A DNA stretch of 64,000 bases from Billgrantia bachuensis (GTDB lineage: Bacteria > Pseudomonadota > Gammaproteobacteria > Pseudomonadales > Halomonadaceae): positions 26,424-90,423 of the forward strand of contig NZ_JAAQTO010000051.1 in the NCBI RefSeq assembly GCF_011742165.1. The letters run 5' to 3'. Below, in pieces: positions 58,301 to 64,000 of the stretch. How positions within the stretch are numbered: the stretch's first letter is position 1; every line of letters starts with the position of its first letter. The notes under the pieces were generated by a model. It was not told the DNA's origin. It saw only the letters and a program-made list of their open reading frames with translations, and searched no databases. The position numbers and the translations under genes were made by a program.

Positions 58301-59731
58301 CGCGACGTGCTCTTCACCACTTCGGGGCTGTTCCGTGATCTCTACGAGGATCAGCTCGCATGGCTCGATCTGGCCGTGCGCCTGGCCCTCGACGGAGCCA
58401 GTGAGACGATTCGTGCCGAGCATCCTCAGCTCGTCGATGCACTTGAGGCCGCGCTCGCGCCGCTGCCTCACGACATGCGCGACCCGGGCGCCGAAGGCCT
58501 GGCCGAGAACCGCATCGCCGCGCGCTGGGTAGCGGATAGCCGAACGCTGCTGCAGAGTGGCGCCTCGGCGCAGAGCGCCGGGGAGCAGGCTGCATTGCGG
58601 GTGTTCGGTACCGCGCCGGGCGCCTACGGGGCCGGCGTCAACCGCCTGGCCACGCGCTCGAGTGCCTGGGAGAGCCGTGACGAGCTGGGCAGTGCCTACC
58701 GCCGACGCATGGGTCACGCCTACGGCAGGCGGCACAGCGGTGAACCGGCCCATACCGCCTTCGATGCCAACCTGGCGCGGGTGGGGCGCACCTACCTGGG
58801 CCGGGCCAGCCATCTCTACGGCCTGCTCGACAATGACGACGGCTTCGATTTTCAGGGTGGGCTCTCCAACGCGGTGGAGCAACTGCGCGGCCGGGCGCCT
58901 GATAATCGCGTGCTGCAGCATGCCGATATCGACAATCCGCGGGTCGAGAGCCTGGAGCGGGCGCTGCTCGGTGAGCTGCGCGCACGCAACCTTAACCCCC
59001 AGTGGCTGCGCCCCCTGATGGATCACGGCTATGCCGGGGCGCGAACCATGGCCAGCGATTTCCTCGACAACCTGTGGGGCTGGCAGGTAACCAGCCCCGA
59101 GGTGGTCCGCTCGTGGGTGTGGGACGAGGTCGATGCCGTCTATTTTCAGGATCGCCACGATCTGGGGCTGGACGATTTTCTGGCCGAGTCGCATAACGCT
59201 CACGTCAAGGCGCATATGCAGGCGATTGCCCTGCTCGCCGCCCAGCGCGGCTACTGGGATGCCGAGACGGCGACCGTGAATCGCCTAGCCGGTGAGTTTG
59301 CCGAGCTGGTGGTGGCCAACGGGCTGCCCGGCAGCGGCCACGCCCACCCGGACCATCCATTGCTGCCCTGGGTCGCCGAGCGCCTCGACGAGGAACTGCG
59401 CGAAGCCTTCGAGGCGGTAATCGAGGCCGCACGCATGGAGCGCAGCGTAGACCCGGCGGTGCCCGCAAGCATTCGCGAGGTCCAGCCGCTCGAAGCCCAG
59501 GCACAGGAAACCCAAGCCCAGGAAGCCAATGCTCGGGCCGATGCGACCGCCGAACCCGATCCAGCGACGGGCCAAAGCGGCGAAACGGCGCCAGACAGCG
59601 CTGAGAATGCTGCGAATGGTGACGCCGATGCCTCCGCCGAGGGTGGGGTGAATCTGTTACCTTGGGCGCTGGCCGTGCTGGCGCTGCTGTTGCTGTTGGG
59701 CGGGTTTGGCTACGGGAGACGAATACGATGA
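55298..59731 (+). CDS. exported, membrane-anchored CobN-family chelatase-like protein
   Basis: This 1477-residue protein shares the CobN fold: LGRHSTREFLP (about 673-683), YPYIVDGVGEGIQAKRR (about 706-722), LPTGRNFHALSS (about 904-915), GVRPRWNSRGIVQG (about 977), GTAPGAYGAGVN (about 1103), LLDNDDGFDFQGG (about 1177). Unlike cobaltochelatase CobN it has a signal peptide (about 1-26, ending ASAA), a Glu/Ala/Gln-rich linker (about 1396-1450) and a C-terminal membrane helix (about 1452-1471). The bulk should therefore lie in the periplasm. His-rich motifs (HEAGHYVTD, HNAHVKAH, GHAHPDHP) could bind metal. The start is GTG 55298 or ATG 55316. Coupled to btuB before it and the ExbB-like gene after it. 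I infer a corrinoid- or tetrapyrrole-handling role in uptake. Confidence 0.85.
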   Translation: MTQPHVMGRLVALLLLILLPTLASAATVVGIVSERSAAELAAGAHRFLDAHPEHDVVLRTPEQLASASDGELATLFSGADAVLVAAVFGDQVGRIAQLIERSVASDVPLLAINGDRRLTRLSRLDGERLLAGLSEEVLGELAAGPEPGETALEHYTAQGERFAGQRKWLTGRAYYQGRSPAHLDGLLRWLLAQTGHDLDVPEPSPREAIRYLRPAHMDEAGTEPADLELESGPAVVLLDLDSGDRPGDRALLEATCEALERKGIQCVAVLSRWGGATLEAVEALPDTLGEAHLTAVLSLQDFTLGGGEGRRGVTAALDVPVLKGIRLADRSEAQWRLSSDGLPRDAVHYQLAMPELQGISQPLIMAVATPLRIDEATGVALTLSEPLPERVEAAASRLARWQHLREADNADKKVALIYYNHPPGRQNVGADNLDVPASLFEMLTRLQEAGYDTGELPESPEALHELIQQHGVNLPEDRGALAEMADQVASLSDDEYRAYFETLPATVRAELEHGPLGYMHARLGEADDMGEPELVRELLKRSAEDLRHLLEQHEHLARERALDLLDQYVEGWRRQLDHQGEPGELEALRDALIATGIPGLSGWGEAPGRSMVHEGHMLFPGLRFGNVFIGPQPPRGWELDEELLHANTTFPPTHQYVGFYHWLRDRFEADALVYLGRHSTREFLPRRRAGLTEDDYPDLLGGDLPLIYPYIVDGVGEGIQAKRRALGVMISHLTPPLAATELYDELLELRQLVETFESAVSPDSPTRRRAVEMLRERIESLELVEEFEREIAGDLGLNADEVTLDEVSEELLVHEAGHYVTDMQERFMPLGLHVFGRDWSAEAIDTMLASMSGDTEFETELKSERRDLLAASPGHERDALLAALEGRFVAPGPGNDPLRTPEVLPTGRNFHALSSDQIPTRVAWSLGRELAASARARNSDEQQADSEESEAVVLWASDTVRDEGVMIAFGLDMLGVRPRWNSRGIVQGLERLPLGEAYPHRRDVLFTTSGLFRDLYEDQLAWLDLAVRLALDGASETIRAEHPQLVDALEAALAPLPHDMRDPGAEGLAENRIAARWVADSRTLLQSGASAQSAGEQAALRVFGTAPGAYGAGVNRLATRSSAWESRDELGSAYRRRMGHAYGRRHSGEPAHTAFDANLARVGRTYLGRASHLYGLLDNDDGFDFQGGLSNAVEQLRGRAPDNRVLQHADIDNPRVESLERALLGELRARNLNPQWLRPLMDHGYAGARTMASDFLDNLWGWQVTSPEVVRSWVWDEVDAVYFQDRHDLGLDDFLAESHNAHVKAHMQAIALLAAQRGYWDAETATVNRLAGEFAELVVANGLPGSGHAHPDHPLLPWVAERLDEELREAFEAVIEAARMERSVDPAVPASIREVQPLEAQAQETQAQEANARADATAEPDPATGQSGETAPDSAENAANGDADASAEGGVNLLPWALAVLALLLLLGGFGYGRRIR

Positions 59732-60183
59732 ATCATTTCCTGACAGCTGCCACGCTGGACGTCATGGACGCCGTCGTCGGCTGGTTGCTGGCACCGGTGA
59801 TGCTGGCTCTGCTGGCCTTGGTGGCGCTGTCGCTGTGGGAGCTGGGGCTCGCCATCGGAGAGCGCAGCGGGGGGATTCGCGGGCTGGTCGAGGCGGACAG
59901 GCGCGACAGGCTGGCGAGCCGGGCGCGCCGCGCCATCGATCGCGCCGACCTGCTGGCGCGCATCGGCCCAATGCTCGGGCTGATGGGGACGCTGATTCCG
60001 CTCGGACCGGGACTGGCCGCGCTGGCCAGCGGCCATCTCGACGTGCTGGCCCAGGCCGTCACCGTCGCCTTCAATACCACCGTGCTGGGTCTGTCCATCG
60101 GTATCCTCGGTTACCTGCTCGGTCGCCTGCGCCGCCGCTGGTACGACGCCGCCATGGCGCAGCTGGAGAGGAGGGCTCAATGA
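59728..60183 (+). CDS. MotA/TolQ/ExbB-type proton channel protein
   Basis: This 151-residue inner-membrane protein has three helices (about 14-41, 80-106, 113-137). The conserved channel region is IGPMLGLMGTLIPLGPGLAAL, followed by FNTTVLGLSIGILGYLLG. It is shorter than ExbB (about 240), consisting of little but the channel. It overlaps the CobN-like stop (ATGA) and the DUF2149 start (ATGA). As in ExbB/ExbD it should form a proton-conducting pentamer that energises a partner, here probably the CobN-like protein rather than TonB. Confidence 0.88.
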   Translation: MNHFLTAATLDVMDAVVGWLLAPVMLALLALVALSLWELGLAIGERSGGIRGLVEADRRDRLASRARRAIDRADLLARIGPMLGLMGTLIPLGPGLAALASGHLDVLAQAVTVAFNTTVLGLSIGILGYLLGRLRRRWYDAAMAQLERRAQ

Positions 60184-60482
60184 GCGTGCCGGAGTATCGT
60201 CGCAGCCGTTTCGACACGGCCGACGAGGAGCCGATGGGGCCGCTGGCCAACCTGGCGGATATCATGCTGGTGTTTGCCGTTGGCCTGATGGTGGCGCTGG
60301 CCGCCGCTCATGAAGGGAAGGCGGAAGGCGCCGACACGAGCGGCGGCATGGACGTCGAGACCGGGCGCGAGATGCCGGAACTGCCCGCCGGCATGGGCCA
60401 GGCGGGCAGCGGCTTCGAGAGCGTCGGCCGGGTCTATCGCGACCCCGAGAGCGGACGCCTGATACTGATCGATGACAACTGA
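60180..60482 (+). CDS. DUF2149 protein (ExbD-like partner)
   Basis: This 100-residue protein has a short cytoplasmic N-terminus, one membrane helix (about 25-43) containing an Asp in LANLADIMLVFAVGLMVAL, and a small periplasmic tail ending GRVYRDPESGRLILIDD. The layout copies ExbD/TolR: one helix with a buried Asp near its start that relays protons. DUF2149 proteins are known to sit beside ExbB-like and CobN-like genes in methanogens and Bacteroidetes. It follows its channel partner with a 4-bp overlap. Confidence 0.85.
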   Translation: MSVPEYRRSRFDTADEEPMGPLANLADIMLVFAVGLMVALAAAHEGKAEGADTSGGMDVETGREMPELPAGMGQAGSGFESVGRVYRDPESGRLILIDDN

Positions 60483-60500
60483 ATCAATGAGGAGCCGCAG

Positions 60501-61406
60501 GTGACGAACCCGCGCCATTCGACCGTGAGCGTCCTGTTCGGCGTGCTGGGCATGCTCGCGCTGCTGCTGTCCCAGGCGGCACGGGCCGAAGTCTGTGCCA
60601 CCGACGACCGCAATCGCAAGGTGTGCCTCGGTGCGCCGGCCAGCCGCATTGCCGCGCTCTCGCCGGGCGCGACGGAGCTGGCCTATGCGGCCGGGGCGGG
60701 TGAGAAGGTGGTGGCGGTGGTGGCCTATAGCGACTATCCGCCCGAGGCCAGGGAGGTGGCATCGGTGGGCAGCCATACCCGCATGGATCTCGAAGCGCTG
60801 GTCTCGCTGCACCCGGACCTGGTGATCGGCTGGACCACCGGCAACCCTCCGGAGCAGCTCGAGACCATCGAATCCCTTGGCGTGCCGGTGTTCTATATCG
60901 AACCGCGTGAATTCGAAGACGTCTCCAGCGCCATCGAGCGGCTGGCGCTGCTTGCCGGTACCAGGGAGGAGGGGGACCGCGTCGCCGCCGAATTTCGCCA
61001 GGGCATGGCAGCGCTCGCCGAGCGCTACGCCGACGCCGAGCCGGTCTCGGTGTTCTATCAGGTGTGGGACGAGCCGCTGATGACCATCAACGACGAGCAC
61101 CTGATCGGCAAGGTGCTGACCCTGTGCGGCGGCGTCAACGTCTTCGGCGAGCTCTCGAGGCTGGTGCCGCGCATCGACGACGAATCGGTGCTCGCCGCAA
61201 ATCCCAGGGCGATTCTGGCCGGCGGCATGGGCGAGGAGAACCGCGAGTGGCTGACCCACTGGGAACAGTACCCGAACCTGACCGCGGTCGAGCGCGACAA
61301 CCTCTACTTCGTGCCGCCGTCGCTGATACAGCGGCCCACGCCGCGGCTACTGGAGGGCAGCCGCCTGTTCTGCGAGAAACTCGACGATGTCCGCGGCAAG
61401 CGCTGA
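60501..61406 (+). CDS. btuF: cobalamin ABC transporter binding protein BtuF
   Basis: This 301-residue protein has a signal peptide (about 1-29, ending ARAE) and the class III binding-protein fold with a long connecting helix: IAALSPGATELAYAAGAGEKVVAV in two segments, then SDYPPEAREVASVGSHTRMD and LHPDLVIGWTTGNPPEQLE. It takes B12 from the periplasm to BtuC. The start is GTG 60501 behind GGAG. It overlaps the btuC start. Confidence 0.92.
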   Translation: MTNPRHSTVSVLFGVLGMLALLLSQAARAEVCATDDRNRKVCLGAPASRIAALSPGATELAYAAGAGEKVVAVVAYSDYPPEAREVASVGSHTRMDLEALVSLHPDLVIGWTTGNPPEQLETIESLGVPVFYIEPREFEDVSSAIERLALLAGTREEGDRVAAEFRQGMAALAERYADAEPVSVFYQVWDEPLMTINDEHLIGKVLTLCGGVNVFGELSRLVPRIDDESVLAANPRAILAGGMGEENREWLTHWEQYPNLTAVERDNLYFVPPSLIQRPTPRLLEGSRLFCEKLDDVRGKR

Positions 61407-62394
61407 AGCGATGACGATTCCCCGCCGCCGCTCACTGTGCCTGCCGCTGGGCGTGCTGGCACTGCTGGGATTGGTGGCGCTGCTGCTGTCGGTCACGCTG
61501 GGCAGCGCCGCGCTGTCGTTGGGCGATGTCTGGGCAGTGGTAGGCGGAGAGGGCAGCCCGCTGGCGCGCACGCTGATTCTCGAACTGCGCATACCCCGCT
61601 CGCTCTCGGCCTTCGCCGTGGGTGGCCTGCTTGCCGTAGCTGGCGGCCTGATGCAGGTACTGCTGCGCAATCCGCTGGCCGATCCCTACGTGCTGGGATT
61701 ATCCGGTGGCGCCTCGGTGGGGGCACTGGCGGCGATGCTTGCCGGGTTGGGCGGGGCGGTGATCAGCGGCTCGGCTTTCGCCGGGGCTTTCCTCTCGACG
61801 CTGCTGGTTTTTGGCCTGGCCCACGGCACCGGCAGCTGGACGCCATCCCGCCTGCTGCTCACCGGCGTGGTGGTGGCAGCCGGCTGGGGCGCGGTGATCA
61901 CGCTGATGCTGGCAATAAGCCCCGCCGAACGCCTGCCTGGCATGCTCTACTGGCTGATGGGGGATCTCTCCTATGCGCGCTCCCCCTGGCCGCCGCTGGC
62001 GCTGCTGCTGCTCATCTGTCTGCTGCTGGCCCCGCTCGGGCGTAGCCTCAACGTGATGGCCCGCGGGCCGTTGCAAGCCGCAGCGCTGGGCGTCAACGTC
62101 CGGCCGCTGGAGTGGATGATCTATCTTGCCGCCAGCGTGCTCACCGCGATGGCGGTGACTACCGCCGGCAGCATCGGTTTCGTCGGTCTGGTGGTGCCGC
62201 ACATGCTGCGCCTGGTACTGGGCAACGACCAGCGCCTGATCTTGCCGGCCTGTGCGCTGGCCGGCGGCATCCTGCTGGTGCTGGCCGATACCTTGGCGCG
62301 TACCCTGATCGCGCCGGAACAGCTGCCGGTGGGGGTGATCACGGCGCTGCTCGGCGTGCCCACCTTCCTTTTCCTGCTGTACCGGAGCCGCTGA
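61387..62394 (+). CDS. btuC: cobalamin ABC transporter permease BtuC
   Basis: This 335-residue FecCD-type permease has ten membrane helices, with the typical ELRIPRSLSAFAVGGLLAVAGGLMQ (split), NPLADPYVLGLSGGASVGA and GFVGLVVPHMLRLVLG. Either ATG 61387, overlapping btuF by 20 bp, or ATG 61411 is the start; neither has a strong ribosome site, and the shorter one loses only eight residues. It forms the BtuC2D2 importer with the next gene (TGATG overlap). Confidence 0.93.
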   Translation: MSAASAEAMTIPRRRSLCLPLGVLALLGLVALLLSVTLGSAALSLGDVWAVVGGEGSPLARTLILELRIPRSLSAFAVGGLLAVAGGLMQVLLRNPLADPYVLGLSGGASVGALAAMLAGLGGAVISGSAFAGAFLSTLLVFGLAHGTGSWTPSRLLLTGVVVAAGWGAVITLMLAISPAERLPGMLYWLMGDLSYARSPWPPLALLLLICLLLAPLGRSLNVMARGPLQAAALGVNVRPLEWMIYLAASVLTAMAVTTAGSIGFVGLVVPHMLRLVLGNDQRLILPACALAGGILLVLADTLARTLIAPEQLPVGVITALLGVPTFLFLLYRSR

Positions 62395-63161
62395 TGAATC
62401 GCCTCGAGATCAGCGAGCTGGTGGTCAACGTGCCGGGGCGCCGCGACGGTCGCCCGCTGTCGCTCAGCGTCGAACCGGGGCAGGTATGGGGCGTGCTCGG
62501 CCCCAATGGCGCCGGCAAGACTACCTTGCTGCATACCCTGGCCGGCTTGCGCGCACCGCGGGCCGGCCGGGTGCTCGTCGATGGTCGCCCGCTGGCCGCG
62601 CTGAGCCGGAGGCAGGTGGCGCGTACCTTGGGGCTGGTGTTCCAGGAGCGCCACGATGGTTTTCCCGCCACGGTGCGTGAGACCGCGCTGATCGGCCGCC
62701 ACCCCTGGCTTTCCCCCTGGCAGATGGAGGGGGCCGAGGACCTGCGTCTGGCCGAGGCAGCGCTCGAACGTCTCGACGTCGACCACTTGGCCGAGCGGCT
62801 GGTGAGCACGCTCTCGGGCGGTGAGCGGCAGCGCCTGGCCATTGCCACGGTGCTGACCCAGGCGCCGAATATCTGGCTTGCCGATGAACCCAGCAACCAC
62901 CTCGACCTGCATCACCAGACCGCGGTGATGGCATTACTCTCCGAGCAGGCCGCCCAGGGCAAGGCCGTCATGATGTGCCTGCACGACCTCAACCTGGCGG
63001 CACGCTGGTGCGACCATCTGCTGCTGCTCTACCCCGGCGGCGAGGCATGCTGGGGGCCGGCCGAGCGCATGCTGGTGCCCGCCGCCCTGGAGCGGCTCTA
63101 TGGTCAACGCCTGGCCACCGCCAAGATCGACGGCGCCCCCGTTTTCGTACCCGTGAGGTGA
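62394..63161 (+). CDS. btuD: cobalamin ABC transporter ATPase BtuD
   Basis: This 255-residue ATPase has Walker A GPNGAGKTT (about 34-42), signature LSGGERQRLAI, Walker B IWLADEPSNHLDL and the switch histidine in MMCLHDLNLAARW. It matches the BtuD/FecE-type ATPases that pair with FecCD permeases. It overlaps btuC by 1 bp. Confidence 0.92.
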   Translation: MNRLEISELVVNVPGRRDGRPLSLSVEPGQVWGVLGPNGAGKTTLLHTLAGLRAPRAGRVLVDGRPLAALSRRQVARTLGLVFQERHDGFPATVRETALIGRHPWLSPWQMEGAEDLRLAEAALERLDVDHLAERLVSTLSGGERQRLAIATVLTQAPNIWLADEPSNHLDLHHQTAVMALLSEQAAQGKAVMMCLHDLNLAARWCDHLLLLYPGGEACWGPAERMLVPAALERLYGQRLATAKIDGAPVFVPVR

Positions 63162-63162
63162 T

Positions 63163-64000
63163 ATGACGACTTCGACGATTCGCGGCGAGGCCCATGCCGC
63201 CCTGATCACCGCTCCCGGCTCCGGCCAGGGCAAGTCCATGGTCACCGCGGCGTTGGCGCGGCTGCACCGCAACGCGGGGCTCCGCGTGCGGGTGTTCAAG
63301 CACGGCCCCGACTATCTCGACCCTATGCTGCAGGAGGTGGCCTCGGGCCAGCCGGTCTACCAGCTGCATCCCTGGATGACCGGCGAAGACGAGTGTCGCT
63401 GGCGCCTGGCCGAGGCCGCCCGTGAGTCCGACCTGATCCTGGTCGAGGGTTCCATGGGACTGTTCGACGGCGGCCCCTCCAGCGCCGACCTGGCGATTCT
63501 CGCCGGCCTGCCGGCGCTGCCGGTGATCGATGCCTGGGGCATGGCCCAAACCTTCGGCGCCGTGGCTCAGGGGCTGGCCAACTTTCATCCCGATCTCGCC
63601 ATACATGAGGTGATCGCCAATCGCGTCGGCAGCCCCGGCCACGGCAGGCTGTTGGCTGGGAGCATGCCGGCAGGACTCTCGCTGCTCGGTGCCATTCCGC
63701 GCAGCGAGGCGATGAAGATCCCCGATCGCCACCTGGGTCTCGTCCAGGCCGGCGAGCTGGCCGGCCTGGATGCACAGCTCGATGCCGCCGCCGAAGTACT
63801 GAAAGAAGCCGGCCTCGACCGCCTGCCGGCTCGAGTGGCTCTCGAAGCCGAGGCCCCCGAGTCGCCGCCCCGCCTGCTCGATGGCATGCGTATCGCCGTG
63901 GCCCGGGACGACGCCTTCGCCTTTCTCTACCGGGCCAATCTCGACCTGCTCGATACCATGGGTGCCGAACTGAGGTTTTTTTCGCCATTGGCCGACCCTG
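63163..64000 (+). CDS. cobB: cobyrinic acid a,c-diamide synthase CobB/CbiA, cut by window edge
   Basis: The frame is open from ATG 63163 to the right edge (279 codons); the C-terminal glutaminase domain is mostly missing. The N-terminal P-loop-like dethiobiotin-synthetase domain shows APGSGQGKSMVTAALARLH (about residues 17-35), FKHGPDYLDP and LVEGSMGLFDGGPSS. The enzyme amidates carboxylates a and c of the corrin ring with glutamine and ATP. It begins 1 bp after btuD, so a synthesis or remodelling block may follow beyond the edge. Confidence 0.93.
   Translation, partial: MTTSTIRGEAHAALITAPGSGQGKSMVTAALARLHRNAGLRVRVFKHGPDYLDPMLQEVASGQPVYQLHPWMTGEDECRWRLAEAARESDLILVEGSMGLFDGGPSSADLAILAGLPALPVIDAWGMAQTFGAVAQGLANFHPDLAIHEVIANRVGSPGHGRLLAGSMPAGLSLLGAIPRSEAMKIPDRHLGLVQAGELAGLDAQLDAAAEVLKEAGLDRLPARVALEAEAPESPPRLLDGMRIAVARDDAFAFLYRANLDLLDTMGAELRFFSPLADP

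Noticed and set aside
55298..59731. Reading the CobN homologue as ordinary cobaltochelatase for de novo B12 synthesis
   Set aside because: It has export and anchor signals and no AAA+ or VWA partner genes nearby; its neighbours are for uptake and a proton channel.

Overview
The window is high-GC, densely coded DNA from a gammaproteobacterium. Gene content (SUF operon, RimK/RimB pair, DUF3549, YeaC and PA0069-type proteins, short PutA with PutP, glycerol ABC importer, B12 salvage) fits the Halomonadaceae, probably Halomonas or a close relative. This placement is inference from gene content; there is no rRNA here. One tRNA gene, tRNA-Gly(CCC), is present. I saw no prophage, insertion sequence or CRISPR array.

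Layout. 1-6100: a truncated MFS carrier, a LysR regulator, a small lipoprotein, an NAD(P)-binding epimerase-like protein with an Lrp-type regulator, and an EAL-domain membrane protein. 6190-12505: the SUF iron-sulfur operon (Rrf2 regulator, sufB, sufC, sufD, sufS, sufT) behind a promoter whose -10 box lies in a dyad, with a Fur-like site further upstream. 12576-16295: SanA-like protein, a helical unknown, rimK/rimB and a DUF3549 protein. 16615-18808: a polar amino-acid ABC importer. 18891-21858: YqcC, a gamma-glutamylcyclotransferase, two OmpW-like porins and a small YbgE-like membrane protein. 21938-27644: proline catabolism (putP, putA, AraC regulator). 27739-29842: a membrane protein, tRNA-Gly, a candidate small RNA, a CBS-pair protein and a Pmp3-domain fusion. 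30002-38195: a glycerol uptake operon (two ATPases, two permeases, a DUF2160 protein, a binding protein) followed by glpD, with GlpR-like half-sites upstream. 38281-45231: EamA permease, nadK, phosphoesterase, glpG, yeaC, a DUF2797 protein, a glutathione S-transferase gene broken by an in-frame amber codon, and a radical SAM protein. 45328-47568: a P1B-type metal ATPase.

47625 to the right edge is a cobalamin region in two blocks. The first (cobT, cbiB, cobD, cobU, cobS, cobC and a short degenerate second CobU-like gene) assembles the lower ligand and nucleotide loop. The second begins with a cobalamin riboswitch and runs btuB, a very large CobN-family protein, a MotA/TolQ/ExbB-type proton channel, a DUF2149 protein, btuF, btuC, btuD and a cobB/cbiA gene cut by the window edge.

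The most interesting element is the trio at 55298-60482. The CobN homologue has a signal peptide and a C-terminal membrane anchor, so it should act in the periplasm. It is translationally coupled to an ExbB-like/ExbD-like pair and sits between the outer-membrane receptor and the inner-membrane importer for B12. I infer a proton-motive-force-coupled periplasmic machine that handles corrinoids or another tetrapyrrole during uptake. It is not the cytoplasmic cobalt chelatase: the chelatase partner subunits are absent, and the local cobS and cobT are unrelated enzymes that share the names.
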